DNA of 64,000 bases from assembly GCA_963812415.1 (NCBI GenBank), contig CAWEVH010000043.1, forward strand, positions 248,001-312,000, given 5' to 3'. Below the pieces are notes generated by a model that was given only the letters and a program-made list of their open reading frames with translations, was not told the origin of the DNA and searched no databases. Below are positions 9,436 through 19,623 of the stretch, piece by piece. The first letter of the stretch is position 1. Each line of letters opens with the position of its first letter. This stretch comes from JACVRW01 sp963812415 (GTDB taxonomy: Bacteria > Actinomycetota > Thermoleophilia > Solirubrobacterales > Thermoleophilaceae). The translations under genes and the position numbers were made by a program.

Positions 9436-10527
9436 TCACCCGACGTTCACGAGTTCCTTGGTGAATCCGGTGAGGATCTCGGGCTCGCCGTCGCCGACGA
9501 TCACGAGATCCTCGATGCGCACGCCGAACTCGCCGGGCAGGTAGACGCCGGGCTCGATCGTGACCGCCGTGCCGGCGGCGAGCTCGCCCTCGGCGGTCTT
9601 GCCGAGCCGCGGGCCCTCGTGCACCTCGAGCCCGACGCCGTGCCCGAGCCCGTGCCCGTAGCGCTCGCCGTGCCCGGCGGCGTCGATCGGCTCGCGCGAG
9701 GCGGCGTCGACGTCGCGGCAGGCGGCGCCCGCGCGCGCCGCGGCGAGGCCCGCGCGCTGGGCGCCCAGCACGAGCTCGTAGACCTCGGTCGCCGAGTCGC
9801 TCAGCTCACCCGTCGCGAGCGTCCGCGTGCAGTCGGAGCAGTAGCCGTCCACCCGGGCGCCCATGTCGACCACCACGAGCGTGTCCCTCGGGATCTCCAC
9901 GTCGCGCGGCGTGGCGTGCGGGAGCGCCCCGTGCGGGCCGGAGGCGACGATCGGCGGAAACGACGGCCCCTCGGCGCCGCGATCCTCCATGAACCGGACG
10001 AGCCAGGTCGCCACCTCGCGCTCCGTGCGGCCGGCGAGGCCGCGCTCGCGCAGCGACTCGTAGGCCTCGGTGGCCAGCTCGGCGGCCGCGCGCATCGACG
10101 CGACCTCGGTGGCGTCCTTGACGAGGCGCAGATCCTCGACCATGCCACCGGCGGGAACGAGCTCGACGCCGGCGCTCACCTTCCCGGCGAGCCTGGCGTG
10201 GGCCTTGACGCTCATGTCCTCGTCGTCGAAGCCGACGCGACCGCCGAGCCGCGCGGCCAGCTCGCCGAGCATGTCGCGTCCGACCGTCATCCGCTCGTAG
10301 CCGTGCACCTGCTCGGCCGACTGCTCGACGTAGCGGAAGTCCGTGACGAACAGGCGCTCGCCGCGAGCCACGACGCAGGCTCCGTTCGTGCCCGTGAACC
10401 CCGTGAGGTAGCGCACGTTCACGAGGTTGGTGACGAGCAACGCGTCGAGCTCGCGCTCCTCGAGCGCGGCCGCGAGCCGATCGCTTCGGGCCGCCGTCGG
10501 CGTGCCGACCGTCTCCGTCGCGTTCAT
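9436..10527 (-). CDS. pepP: Xaa-Pro aminopeptidase/dipeptidase (M24B)
   Basis: A 363-residue cytosolic metallopeptidase that cleaves X-Pro bonds. The N-terminal creatinase-like domain (residues 15-130) includes NVRYLTGFTGTNG. The pita-bread catalytic domain carries all metal ligands: Asp in VVVDMGARVDGYCSDCTRT (two Asp), His in GHGLGHGVGLEVHEGP, Glu in TIEPGVYLP and Glu in GVRIEDLV. The ATG overlaps the aroQ stop (ATGA at 10524-10527). It is the last gene of the aro operon, an arrangement seen in several Gram-positive lineages. Confidence 0.9.
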   Translation of the reverse strand: MNATETVGTPTAARSDRLAAALEERELDALLVTNLVNVRYLTGFTGTNGACVVARGERLFVTDFRYVEQSAEQVHGYERMTVGRDMLGELAARLGGRVGFDDEDMSVKAHARLAGKVSAGVELVPAGGMVEDLRLVKDATEVASMRAAAELATEAYESLRERGLAGRTEREVATWLVRFMEDRGAEGPSFPPIVASGPHGALPHATPRDVEIPRDTLVVVDMGARVDGYCSDCTRTLATGELSDSATEVYELVLGAQRAGLAAARAGAACRDVDAASREPIDAAGHGERYGHGLGHGVGLEVHEGPRLGKTAEGELAAGTAVTIEPGVYLPGEFGVRIEDLVIVGDGEPEILTGFTKELVNVG

Positions 10528-10967
10528 CCCTGGAGCGCCTCCTTGAGCATCTCGAGCGCCTGGCGGTAGCCCGCCGGGCCCTGCCCCTGCACGGTACCGA
10601 CGCACAGGTCGCGGATCACCGACACTCGCCGCCACTCCTCGCGCTTCTGGAGATCCGACAGGTGCACCTCCACCGCGGGCAGGCCGGCCACCTCGAGCGC
10701 GTCCCGGATCGCCCACGAGTAGTGCGTCCAGGCGCCGGGATTGAGGATCAGTCCGTCCGAGCTCTCGCCGGCCCGGTGAAGGAACTCGCAGTACTCGCCC
10801 TCGTGGTTGGTCTGGAAGAAGCTCACGTCGAGGCCGAGCTCGCGCGCGGCCAGCTGGACCTTGACCTCGAGCTCGGTCAGCGTCAGGCCGCCGTAGTGGT
10901 CGGCGTCGCGGCTGCCGAGCACGTCGAAGTTCACGCCGTGGAGGACTTCCACGCGGCGCCGCTTCAC
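10524..10967 (-). CDS. aroQ: 3-Dehydroquinate dehydratase, type II
   Basis: A 147-residue flavodoxin-like enzyme that dehydrates 3-dehydroquinate to 3-dehydroshikimate in aromatic amino acid synthesis. Type II signatures are visible: NFDVLGSRDADHYG at the N-terminus (catalytic Tyr in this loop), FFQTNHEGEYCEFLHRA, GLILNPGAWTHYSWAIRDAL and VEVHLSDLQKREEWRR. Start is GTG at 10967, overlapping the aroKB stop in a GTGA junction. Length is normal for the family. Confidence 0.93.
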   Translation of the reverse strand: MKRRRVEVLHGVNFDVLGSRDADHYGGLTLTELEVKVQLAARELGLDVSFFQTNHEGEYCEFLHRAGESSDGLILNPGAWTHYSWAIRDALEVAGLPAVEVHLSDLQKREEWRRVSVIRDLCVGTVQGQGPAGYRQALEMLKEALQG

Positions 10968-12511
10968 CCGGCGTGCACCTCCTCGATCGCCGCGCGCAGC
11001 TCCTCGCGCCCGACCTCGTGTCCGGGGGTGACCTCGCCAGGCGACTCCACGAGCACGAACGGTACCCGGCCCTCGGCGCGCTTCTTGTCGCGCTCCACGA
11101 GCGCCAGCACGTCGTCGACGGAGGCGGAGTCGAAGGTGAGCGGCAGGCCGCGGCGGCCGAGCAGCTCGGCGACCTCGGCGCGCAGCGGCTCGCGACCAGA
11201 CAGCCGCAGGGCAGCGAGCAGGCCGACCCCGACCGCCTCACCGTGCCGGTAGCGGCGGTAGCCGGTGGCGGCCTCGATCGCGTGCCCCACCGTGTGTCCG
11301 AGGTTGAGCGCCTGGCGGCGCCCCGAGTCGCGCTCGTCCCCGGCCACCACGGCGAGCTTCGTGCGCAGGCAGCCCTCGATCACCCGGGCGTCCAGCTCGC
11401 CGCCCGCGCGCACGCGGGCCCAGAGCTGCCCGCCCGCGATCAGCGCGGTCTTGACGACCTCCACGTAGCCGGCCGCCAGCTCCTCCGCGGGCAGGGTGTC
11501 GAGCGTCGCGGGATCGCAGAGCACGGCGCTCGGCTGGTGGTAGGCGCCGGCGTAGTTCTTCCCCTCGGGCAGGTCGACCCCCGTCTTGCCGCCGTAGGCC
11601 GAGTCGACCTGGGCCACCAGCGTCGTGGGCACGCCGACCCAGCGCATCCCGCGCTGGTAGATCGCGGCGCAGAAGCCGGCGAGGTCGCCCACCACGCCGC
11701 CACCGACCGCCACCACGAGGTCGCCGCGCTCGGCCCCGGCGCGCGCCAGCTCGCGCAGCACGGCCCCGGCGCCGGCGAGCGTCTTCTGATCCTCGCCGGG
11801 GGCGAGCACGATCCGCGAATGGCCCCCGAACGGCTGCGCCTCGGCCACGTGCTCGTCGGTGACCACGAAGCGCCGCCCGGCGGCCGGGAAGAAGAACCCC
11901 GAACGAAGCAGCCCGCGCCCGAGGAAGACGGGGTAGTCGCCGGACGCCGTCGAGGCCCACACGAGCCGGCTGCCCGGCGGCGCCGAGCGGAGCGCCAGCA
12001 GCGCCTCGAGCACGCGCCGCAGCGTGTCGCGCTCGCCCGGTGGCACCACGGCGTCGGCCACGGCCTCGTAGAGCGCCGAGCGGTCGGCGTGGAGCTGCGC
12101 GAAGCGGCCGGGGTCACGGGCGAGGGGCCGGCCGCGCCCGGAGGCCCGCCGCCACGCCTCCTCCGGCGAGACCTCGATCAGGACGACCGTGTGGCGCCCG
12201 AGCGCCTCGCGCACGCGCTCCGAGGTCACCGCGCCGCCGCCGAGGGCGATCACGCCCGGGCCGGGCTCGCGGGCGAGCGCGTCCTCGAGCAGCTCGAGCA
12301 CCAGCTCTTCCTCGCGCGCGCGGAAGGCGGCCTCGCCCTCGCGATCGAAGAACGACTCGATCGGCTCCCCCAGCCGCGCCTCGAGCTCGCGGTCGGAGTC
12401 GCGCGCCTCGATCCCGAGCTCCGCCGCCAGGGCGCGGGCGCCGCTCGACTTGCCGGCGCCCATGAAGCCGACCAGCACGAGCGCGCCGCCGGCGGCTATC
12501 CGCGCCTCCAA
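10964..12511 (-). CDS. aroKB: Fused shikimate kinase / 3-dehydroquinate synthase
   Basis: A 515-residue two-domain enzyme. Residues 1-165 are shikimate kinase, with the Walker A loop GFMGAGKSS, the substrate-binding DSDRELE and the GGGAVTSE region. Residues about 180-515 are 3-dehydroquinate synthase, with NAD- and metal-binding motifs VGGGVVGDLAGFCAA, VDSAYGGKTGVDLPEGKN and NLGHTVGHAIEA. The fusion joins steps 2 and 5 of the shikimate pathway in one chain. The start is TTG, overlapping the end of aroC by 16 bases. The AroK-AroB fusion is known from some actinobacteria and helps place the organism. Confidence 0.92.
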   Translation of the reverse strand: MEARIAAGGALVLVGFMGAGKSSGARALAAELGIEARDSDRELEARLGEPIESFFDREGEAAFRAREEELVLELLEDALAREPGPGVIALGGGAVTSERVREALGRHTVVLIEVSPEEAWRRASGRGRPLARDPGRFAQLHADRSALYEAVADAVVPPGERDTLRRVLEALLALRSAPPGSRLVWASTASGDYPVFLGRGLLRSGFFFPAAGRRFVVTDEHVAEAQPFGGHSRIVLAPGEDQKTLAGAGAVLRELARAGAERGDLVVAVGGGVVGDLAGFCAAIYQRGMRWVGVPTTLVAQVDSAYGGKTGVDLPEGKNYAGAYHQPSAVLCDPATLDTLPAEELAAGYVEVVKTALIAGGQLWARVRAGGELDARVIEGCLRTKLAVVAGDERDSGRRQALNLGHTVGHAIEAATGYRRYRHGEAVGVGLLAALRLSGREPLRAEVAELLGRRGLPLTFDSASVDDVLALVERDKKRAEGRVPFVLVESPGEVTPGHEVGREELRAAIEEVHAG

Positions 12512-13674
12512 CCGATGCGCTCCTGGTAGGCGGTGAGGGCGGCGAGGGCGTCGTCGATGTGATCGCCGCCGAGCTTCTCCCGGTAGGCGGACGCCAGCAC
12601 GAGCGCCACCATCGCCTCGCCCACCACGCCGGCGGCCGGCACCGTGCAGGAGTCGGTGCGCTCGCGCAGCGCCTGCGCCGGCTCCTTGCTCTCCGTGTCG
12701 ACCGAGCGGAGCGGCTTGGTGAGCGTGGGCAAGGGCTTCATCGCCCCCACGACGACCAGCGGGTCGCCGGTGGTCATGCCGCCCTCGAGGCCGCCGGCGC
12801 GATTCGTCTCGCGGTGGTAGCCGCGCTCCTCACTCCAGAAGATCTCGTCGTGCGCGGCCGACCCGACCCTGCTCGCCAAGTCGAAGCCGTCGCCGATTCC
12901 CACGCCCTTGAGCGCCTGGATCGACATCACCGCACCGGCCAGCCGGCCGTCGAGGCGCTGCTCCCAGGAGATGTGGGAGCCGATCCCCGGCACGAGGCCG
13001 AAGGCGATCACCTCGAAGAGCCCGCCGAGGGACTCGTTCGCCTTGCGCGCAGCGTCGATCTCGGCGACCATCGCGGCGCTCGCGTCGGGATCCAGGCAGC
13101 GCACCGGGGACTCGTCGACGCCGTCGAAGTCGGCCGGGGCGAGGCGGCCCTCGCGCGGCGGCGCGACCGCCGTGCCGATGCGCGTGACGTGCGAGAACAC
13201 GCTCACTCCGAGCGCCCGCAGGTACGCCTTTGCGAGCGCGCCGGCGGCCACGCGCGCGGCCGTCTCCCGCGCGGAGGCGCGCTCGAGCACGTTCCGGACG
13301 TCCGTGTGCCCGAACTTCTGGATACCGGCCAGGTCGGCGTGGCCCGGCCGCGGCAGGTGGACCTCCTCCACCTCCGCGTCGACCGGCCACGGGTTCATCC
13401 GCTCCTCCCAGTTCTGGTAGTCGCGGTTCTCGATCCAGAGCGACACCGGGCTGCCGAGCGTGCGCCCGTGCCGGATGCCCGACCGCACGCTGGCGCGGTC
13501 CTTCTCGATCTTCATGCGCCCGCCGCGGCCGTGGCCGAGCTGGCGCCGGGCGAGGTCACGATCGAGATCCTCGGGGCTGAGCTCGAGACCGGCCGGCAAC
13601 CCCTCCACCACTGCGGTGAGGCCCGGGCCATGGGATTCACCCGCTGTGACGAACCGGAACGACAAAGCGCCCAC
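12496..13674 (-). CDS. aroC: Chorismate synthase
   Basis: A 392-residue FMN-dependent lyase that converts EPSP to chorismate. Family signatures are present: FRFVTAGESHGPGLTAVVEG at the N-terminus, RRQLGHGRGGRMKIEKD, RPGHADLAGIQKFGH, RASARETAARVAAGAL and GLEGGMTTGDPLVV. The GTG start at 13674 is 57 bases after the TIG-domain pilus gene on the same strand, so the aro genes may be read partly from the pilus transcript. First gene of the aroC-aroKB-aroQ-pepP series. Confidence 0.93.
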   Translation of the reverse strand: MGALSFRFVTAGESHGPGLTAVVEGLPAGLELSPEDLDRDLARRQLGHGRGGRMKIEKDRASVRSGIRHGRTLGSPVSLWIENRDYQNWEERMNPWPVDAEVEEVHLPRPGHADLAGIQKFGHTDVRNVLERASARETAARVAAGALAKAYLRALGVSVFSHVTRIGTAVAPPREGRLAPADFDGVDESPVRCLDPDASAAMVAEIDAARKANESLGGLFEVIAFGLVPGIGSHISWEQRLDGRLAGAVMSIQALKGVGIGDGFDLASRVGSAAHDEIFWSEERGYHRETNRAGGLEGGMTTGDPLVVVGAMKPLPTLTKPLRSVDTESKEPAQALRERTDSCTVPAAGVVGEAMVALVLASAYREKLGGDHIDDALAALTAYQERIGWRRG

Positions 13675-13730
13675 ACCCTACTGAGAGGATGCGGGCGCCT
13701 TGCCTGTTGGAGGAGGGACTGCGGGAAGGG

Positions 13731-14909
13731 TCAGCCGGCCGGCGTGACAGTGGTCGGAACCACGACCGGGGAGAGTCGGCGCGAGGTGTACTTGGTGAGC
13801 TTGCCGGCGAGCACGCGCAGCTTGAAGCGCGTGGGCTTCGGCGCGCCGGCCTCGCTTGCCACAAGGCGAGCCACCGCCGCCGGAACCGCCACCACCAGCT
13901 TGCGCCCGCTGGCGCGCCGCGGCTTGGCGAACGCGGTGCGGCCGTCCGGGCCACGGAAGATCACGGTGTTCTTGGAGCGGGTGGACTGGAAGTTGCGGCC
14001 GCCAATCGTGAGCAGCGCACCGACGCCTACTCGCATCGGCGTGACGCGGGTGATCGCCGCGTCGGCGGTCGCGCCCTTGCCGGCCTTCGAGGCTTGGGCG
14101 CCAACCTCGACCTTGCGGATCTCGTCGATGCGCACCGTGTACGTGTCGCCGTCCTCGTCGGTGAAAACGTGCTCGGAGCCCGCTCCGATGTACGCGAGCG
14201 CGCACTCGTCGGGGCTCGGCTGGCAGCGCCCCTCGCCGGCGGCCGTGAGCGTGGCGTCCACGAGGAACACCGCGTCGGAGCCCTTCGGGGTCACGCCCAT
14301 GAAGATCAGGAGCGGCGAAGCCTGGTTGGGCAGCATGTCGAGCTTCTCGAGCCCGTTCAGCCGCCGCGTGCGCACCGTTCGAGCTGAAGGTCACGTCGAC
14401 CACGTACTTGTAGGCCGTCGTCGTCTGGCCGCCGCCGTCACCGCCGCTGTCCGGGGTGCCGCCACCCGTGTAGCCGCCCCCGCTCGAGGGGCTGTCGCCG
14501 CCGCCGGTGCTCGGCTCCGTCGAGGCGGAGCTTCCGCCGCCGCCGGTCGAGGCGCTGTCGGCCTGCTTGCTGTCGATCGTAGACTCCGCCGATGACGCGC
14601 TCGGCTCATGCGAACGCTTGGCGATCGCCTTGGGCGGCAGGAACGGATCGTCCGGGTCGAAGACGCCCAGCGTGGAGCCGCGCGGGTCGTCGGACTCTGC
14701 GAGCTTCACCTCGGCCAGCGCCGCGAGCTCGCTCTTCTCGGCCGCGTCGGCCTTGACGGAGGTCGTCCGGCGCGGGCGCCGGGAGGCGTCTCCGAGGACT
14801 TGGACAGCACCACCGGCACCGCGACGAGCGCGGCCGCCAGCACCAGGGCCACGGGCCACAGGCGCTTGGCCCGGAGGTCGTGCCAGATGTCGAGAAGGAA
14901 GATCTTCAT
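13731..14909 (-). CDS. Pilus-cluster protein with TM anchor, Gly/Ser-rich linker and TIG-like domain (frameshifted)
   Basis: The last gene of the pilM-N-O series. It starts MKIFLLDIWHDLRAKRLWPV with one membrane helix, so it is an inner-membrane protein facing outward. A linker rich in Gly, Ser and Thr follows (14430-14560), then a beta-rich domain with VTPKGSDAVFLVDATL and CALAYIGAGSEHVFTDEDGD. The C-terminal TIG/IPT-like repeat contains VGVGALLTIGGRNFQSTRS. Frameshifts lie near 14775 and 14385. By position it could be the PilP-like partner of PilO, but sequence similarity to PilP is not evident. Confidence 0.6.
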
Positions 14910-14920
14910 GGTGATCGTGC

Positions 14921-15902
14921 CTAGGGGGTCGCGGTCGCGGTCGGGGCAGGCGCCGGGCTGGAGCTCGGCGTGCCGCTGGCCGGGGTGGTCGGGTCGGTTG
15001 CGGGCGCGCTCGGCGCGGGGCCCTGCGGGCCGGCGCCGGCCGTCGTGCCCTGGGTCTTCGGCGAGAGGTAGACCGTGACGGTCATCTCGGCCTTGACGCG
15101 CGGGAAGATGTTCGGGTCGCTCTCGAACTTCACGCTGTCCACGGTGATCAGGCGGCCGTTCACGACGACCGTCTGGTTGGCGACCCGCACGAAGCGCTTG
15201 ATGTCGTGGAAGAAGTCGGCGAGATCGAGGAAGTTGCCCACGAACTCGAGCTCGAGCGGCACGGTCTCGAGGCCGGCCGGACCACTGGGCGCTGCCGCGC
15301 CGGTCGTGCCGGCCGGGGCCGCGCCACCGCCGACGGGAAGGCCGCCACCACCGGTGGAGGTCGAGGTCTGGGTGTCGACGCCGGACTGCTCGGCGGCGTC
15401 GGAGCGCTGCGCGGCCGTCTGGGCGGTCTCGTTGGCGCTCTCCGCGGCGCTGCCCGGGCGCGCTCTGGGCGGGCGCACCGCCGGCGTCGGCAGGGGTGGT
15501 CTCGCCCTCGCCGCCCTCTCCGCTGCCGCTGTCCGTGGGCGCGGGCGCCGGGGCCGTCTCCTCGCGCTCGCCGGTGGCGATGCGCGAGAAGTGGATGTCC
15601 GTGCCCTGCGCGGCGCGGTCGAGCTGGACGATCAGGCTCGGCATGTCGACCCCGGACGGGATCGCCTTGCCGAGGCGCACGATCTCGGCGTAGTCCGCCG
15701 CGAAGTCCGTCTTGGCGCCCTGCGCGGCTTTGGCCTGCGCGCGGGCGGTGTCACGGCGCTGCTCCTGCTTGGTCTTGCTCCTTCGCGGCCGTGGCGGCCT
15801 CCTCGCGCTTCGGCGCCATGAGGAGGAACCAGTAGGCCACGACCAGCAGCAGCGGAACGATCGCCAGGACGATCTTGCGATCACGATCGCTGACAGGCTC
15901 AT
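14921..15902 (-). CDS. pilO: Type IV pilus inner-membrane protein PilO (frameshifted)
   Basis: PilO forms a dimeric ring with PilN in the inner membrane of the type IV pilus machine. The N-terminus gives MSLS, then a hydrophobic helix VLAIVPLLLVVAYWFLLMAP in the shifted frame. A coiled-coil region (EEAATAAKE, KTKQEQRRDTARAQ) and the ferredoxin-like core GNFLDLADFFHDIKRFVRV follow. The C-terminus is a long Pro/Ala/Thr-rich tail. Frameshifts fall near 15892, 15782 and 15460; at 15782 removing one C restores the frame. The start ATG (15902) overlaps the pilN stop as ATGA. Confidence 0.8.
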
Positions 15903-16597
15903 GAGCCACCTCCGAGGGACACCGGCACGCGGGAGGCGCCGCGGGGGGCCTCGGATACGGCCGGGGCCTCGCTGAAGGTCAAGGTCAGATCGAACTGGTA
16001 GTAGCGCCCGCAGCTGTCCGCGGTCGTCTCGTCCTCGACGCCGACCTCGGTGGCCGACTGGTTCAGCTCGACGTCGGTGACGCGGTACATCTGCCGCATC
16101 CGGACCATCATCCGAGCGACGTCGGGCTGGTGCGGGGTGCAGCCCACGAGGTTTGCCTTGGGCTGCGACGACGGTGGCCTCGGTGGCGCGCGGTCGTGCT
16201 GGTCTCGCTGCCGGCGACATCGCCCGTGACCGAGCGTATCGGAGGACTGGAGCCAGCTGCCCGTGGGCATCACGAGCGACAGCTCTCGCATCATCCGCTC
16301 CCAGTCGAAGCGGCTGCCGGCGACCGCCGCGACGGAGGTCAGGCGGGCCTGCTTGATGTCTGCGAAGTTCGTGAACGAGGCGCGCTTGGCGGCCTCGGCC
16401 TCGAGGTGATCGGCCTCGGCCTTGGCGGCCGCGGCGTCGTTCTGGTTCTCGGTCACCTTGTTCGTGGTCACGACGTAGGCGGCGACCATCACGAGCAGCG
16501 TCGCGAGGAGGCCGACCACGACGTAGGCGCCACCGGAGCGGTTGCCCGTCGGGCGCGCGCGCCGCTGCTCGCTCGGGACGAGGTTGACGGCCTTCAC
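15899..16597 (-). CDS. pilN: Type IV pilus assembly protein PilN (frameshifted)
   Basis: PilN links cytoplasmic PilM to PilO. The short cytoplasmic head KAVNLVPSEQRR matches the conserved PilN motif that binds PilM. A membrane helix (YVVVGLLATLLVMVAAYVV) and a periplasmic coiled coil (NQNDAAAAKAEADHLEAEA) follow, then a ferredoxin-like domain with WLQSSD and MYRVTDVELNQSATEV. The frame is disturbed between about 16150 and 16230. Start GTG (16597) overlaps the pilM stop in a GTGA junction. Confidence 0.82.
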   Translation of the reverse strand: MKAVNLVPSEQRRARPTGNRSGGAYVVVGLLATLLVMVAAYVVTTNKVTENQNDAAAAKAEADHLEAEAAKRASFTNFADIKQARLTSVAAVAGSRFDWERMMRELSLVMPTGSWLQSSDTLGHGRCRRQRDQHDRAPPRPPSSQPKANLVGCTPHQPDVARMMVRMRQMYRVTDVELNQSATEVGVEDETTADSCGRYYQFDLTLTFSEAPAVSEAPRGASRVPVSLGGGS

Positions 16598-17528
16598 GCC
16601 GCCGCCCCCATGGCAAGACCGGCGGCCACGGTGAAACGGTGCGGATCCTCGCGGCCGCTGATCGGCGCGGGGTCGAGCAGGCCGAGCGGCGGCGCCACGC
16701 TGGTGGGCATGCCGAGGTGCACGCCGAGGCTCTCGACGAGCGCGCCGTCGACCGAGCCCGGGCCCGGAGAGCACGACCTCGCCGACGGGCTTGGCCTGCG
16801 GCTGCGTCATGTAGTAGTCGATCGAGAGCCGGATCTCGTCGGCAAGCTGCGAGCCGGCGTCGTCGTCGTCCCAGACCGCCGACAGCGGCCGGGTGAAGAA
16901 GCATGTGGATCCGACGGCGATGGCGAGGTTGCTGACGCCGGCGAGATGGCAGTACACGCGCGCGCTCTCCTCGAAGTCTGTTGGGGGACGGGCTGGCCAG
17001 GGTGCGCACAAGCGCGAAGGCGTCGAGGTCGATGCCCTCCGGCTTGAGGCCGGCCTTCTTGGCCGCCTCGAGCAGCCCCTCGATCATCGAGCGGCGGGCG
17101 GCCACGAGGACCACCTGCATGCGGGGCGAGCCGTCGGGCGCCTGCGTGAAGCCGGCGACCTGGTGGTCGAGCACGGCCTCGTCGAGCGGCATCGCGATCG
17201 CCTCGGCCGCCTGGAAGCGAACGGCTGCGTCGCGCTGCTTCTCGTCCTCGATGCGCGGGAGCTCGACCACGCGCACGACGATCTGCTGGTTCGACACGCC
17301 GAGGCGGACGCCCTTGGGCAGCTCGGACTCGGCGACGAAGCTCTTGAGCGCATCCGCGAGCTGGTCGCGGTCGACGACCTCGCCGTCACGGACGAGGCCG
17401 TCGGGCAGAGCCTTGCTGGCCGCGCGCACGACGCGCTGGCCGTCGACCTGCGCCGCGGCGAGGTAGCGACCGTCGATGTCGAGACCGACGGTGCCACGCT
17501 GGGAGCTCTTGCGGAGGGAGAACGCCAT
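16594..17528 (-). CDS. pilM: Type IV pilus assembly ATPase-fold protein PilM (frameshifted)
   Basis: A cytoplasmic actin-like (FtsA-fold) protein that recruits PilN/PilO. The N-terminus MAFSLRKSSQRGTVGLDIDG contains the expected short basic head and the first phosphate-loop strand. Other PilM stretches are VRVVELPRIEDEKQRDAAVR and MQVVLVAARRSMIEGLLEAA. The C-terminal half lies in another frame (FEESARVYCHLAGVSNLAI, then YYMTQPQAKPVGEVVLSGPG). Frameshifts lie near 16980 and 16760. The end AAGLAMGAAA is normal for the family. Confidence 0.85.
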
Positions 17529-17624
17529 GGAAGTTCCATCCGAATATCGGCGGGGCCATGGACTCCCTTAGCGGGGGGTGGCGAATGTCCAGGTCGGCTG
17601 GACACCTTCGCCCGCCAGGGCGCG

Positions 17625-18368
17625 TCAGCTCAGGAAGTTGTCCTCGTAGAGGTCGACCAGCTCCGGGCCGGCCAGCACGGCGACGATGCCGCCGAGGGCG
17701 AGGAAGATCCCGAACGGGACCGCCTTCTTGCGCGCGGCCGCGCCCTCGCGCGCGAGGATGACGATCCCGACGATCGACCCGCTCAGGAAGGCGATCAGGA
17801 GCGCCGGGATCACCGACACGCCCAGGTAGAGGCCCATGGCGCCGGCCAGCTTGACGTCGCCCATGCCCATCCCGCGCGGATAGGCGAGCACCGCCAGGAA
17901 GAGGAACAGGAACGCTCCCGCGCCGGCCACCAGGTGCTCGACGAGATCGTCGCGGTCCACCAGGACCGTGGCCACCAGGCCCCAGACCGCCAGCGGATAG
18001 ACGATGCGGTTCGGCAGCAGCTTGTGGTCGTAGTCGATCCCCGCGAGGGCGATCAGCGCCGCCACGAAGGGCAGCTCGAGCACGAGGTCGTCGTCGAGGC
18101 CGCCCACCAGCACGACCGCCGCGAACGCCACCGCGGTCAGCAGCTCGACCGCCGGGTAGCGCGGCGAGATCGGCGCCTGGCAGTGGCGGCAGCGGCCGCG
18201 CAGCACCAGCCACGAGACGATCGGGATGTTGTCGTAGCCGGCGATCTGGGTGCCGCAGCTCGGGCAGCGCGAGCGCGGGTGCACCAGCGACTCGCCGAGC
18301 GGGAGGCGGTGGATCACGACGTTCAGGAAGCTGCCCACCACGGCGCCGAACACGCCGGCGAGGACCAC
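17625..18368 (-). CDS. pilD: Type 4 prepilin peptidase/methyltransferase
   Basis: A 247-residue membrane aspartyl protease that cleaves the leader of type IV prepilins and methylates the new N-terminus. Signatures are GSFLNVVIHRLP, a zinc-ribbon pair (CPSCGTQ and CRHCQAP), and the two catalytic Asp motifs GIDYDHKLLPN and GMGMGDVKLAGAMG. About seven membrane helices. The GTG at 18368 is chosen because the frame upstream has no better start. It serves the prepilin-like genes just upstream (pilX to pilA). Confidence 0.92.
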   Translation of the reverse strand: MVLAGVFGAVVGSFLNVVIHRLPLGESLVHPRSRCPSCGTQIAGYDNIPIVSWLVLRGRCRHCQAPISPRYPAVELLTAVAFAAVVLVGGLDDDLVLELPFVAALIALAGIDYDHKLLPNRIVYPLAVWGLVATVLVDRDDLVEHLVAGAGAFLFLFLAVLAYPRGMGMGDVKLAGAMGLYLGVSVIPALLIAFLSGSIVGIVILAREGAAARKKAVPFGIFLALGGIVAVLAGPELVDLYEDNFLS

Positions 18369-18410
18369 CGCCGCGGCTATGCGACTGCCCCCCGGCTCAC
18401 GCCGGACACC

Positions 18411-19623
18411 CTACCCGCCGGTGATGTCGCGCCAGGAGTTCTGGACGATGCTGGCGCTGCCGTACGAGCTGACCGAGATGAACGCGCGCTCGTCGTACTC
18501 GATGTTCACCCGGTTCGAGCCGACGTCGATGCCGCCCGGACCGTCGACGAAGGCGCCACCGTGGATCGTGGAGCCCGCCGCGCAGCCGCAGCAGCTCGTC
18601 GCTGCTCGAGTTCTGGTTGTTCAGGTGGTAGATGATGCCCCAGAAGTCCGAGCGGCCGCCGACCTCGAGCTCGCCGTCGGCCCAGATCAGGATGCCGCCG
18701 TTGTTGGGCGCGTTCCAGGTCCAGTTGCTCGTGTAGTTCCCGACGGCGCAGCCCTGCACCCAGACGACCTTGCCGCTGAGCTGCTCGATCGACGGGCAGG
18801 TGCCGTCGAAGAAGCGCCCGTCGGCGATCGCGCGCTCCTTGAGGCGCTCCTTCACGTCGTCCTCGATTGCGTCCTGGTTGACGAACTGCTGGCCCTCGAT
18901 CGCGCCCGCGGGATCGAGCTGCGGCCGCTTGTGGTCCGGCGTGTACTCCGCGCAGTCCGGACGCGGCGAGGTTGCAGCGCAGGGTCACCGGATGCTCGCT
19001 CGTCGCGTCCGGGTTGGTCTTGATGTACACGCCGTTGCCGTTCGGCGTGAGCTCGAACTGGCCGGCGAGGATCACCCTCTTGGGAAGGAACTCGACCTTC
19101 TCCTGGACCTGCACCAGCGCGACGAGGATGCGCTCGCGGCCGCGCACGCTCGCTCTGGGCCTTGACCCAGACGCGCCGGTTGACGTTCGAGTCCCAGTGC
19201 GGCGTCGTGGCCGCCTCGACCTGGGCGGCGTCGTAGAACGGGCCGCTCACGTCGTCGTAGATCGTGGTGCTCCAGCTCGAGCCGGTCGCGTAGTCGGGCG
19301 AGGTGAAGGCCGCGGCGATCTCCGCCCCGTCCGGGCAGAACTGGGCCGGCGGCCGACGCGCTCGAGCAGGTGGGCATCGTGGTCGGGTAGATGGGAGCCC
19401 CCGCCCACTGGCGCGAGAGCACGAACGACTGGGAGTTGAGGCTGGCCTCGGCGAGGTTGAACGAGGACTCGCGCTGGCGCTCGCGCATCGACTCGACCTG
19501 CTGGGTGTCGACGAAGGAGAAGGCCGCCAGCCCGACCGCGAGCATCATGGACATCAGGACCACGGCCAGCACGATCGCGCTGCCACGCTCTGCGCGGAGA
19601 AGTCTCCTCACGGGATCGGTCAC
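18411..19623 (-). CDS. PilX-like minor pilus protein (multiply frameshifted)
   Basis: This is a large minor-pilin-type protein. The N-terminus VTDPVRRLLRAERGSAIVLA is followed by a hydrophobic helix (VVLMSMMLAVGLAAFSF), as in PilX/TadE-like proteins that start with a GSA-type segment. The body is extracellular and beta-rich, with VNRRVWVKAQSER, GQFELTPNGNGVYI and GGILIWADGELEVGGRSDF, and it ends SWRDITGG. Starting at GTG 19623 puts a GTGA overlap with the pilW-like stop. About five frameshifts are spread through the gene; at 18594 removing one G restores the sequence. Confidence 0.65.

Noticed and set aside
8485..14595. Very long open frames on the plus strand opposite TauE, pepP, aroQ, aroKB and aroC
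   Set aside because: They are antisense shadows caused by the high GC content. Their translations are low-complexity Arg/Ala/Gly/His-rich, while the minus strand has complete enzyme families.
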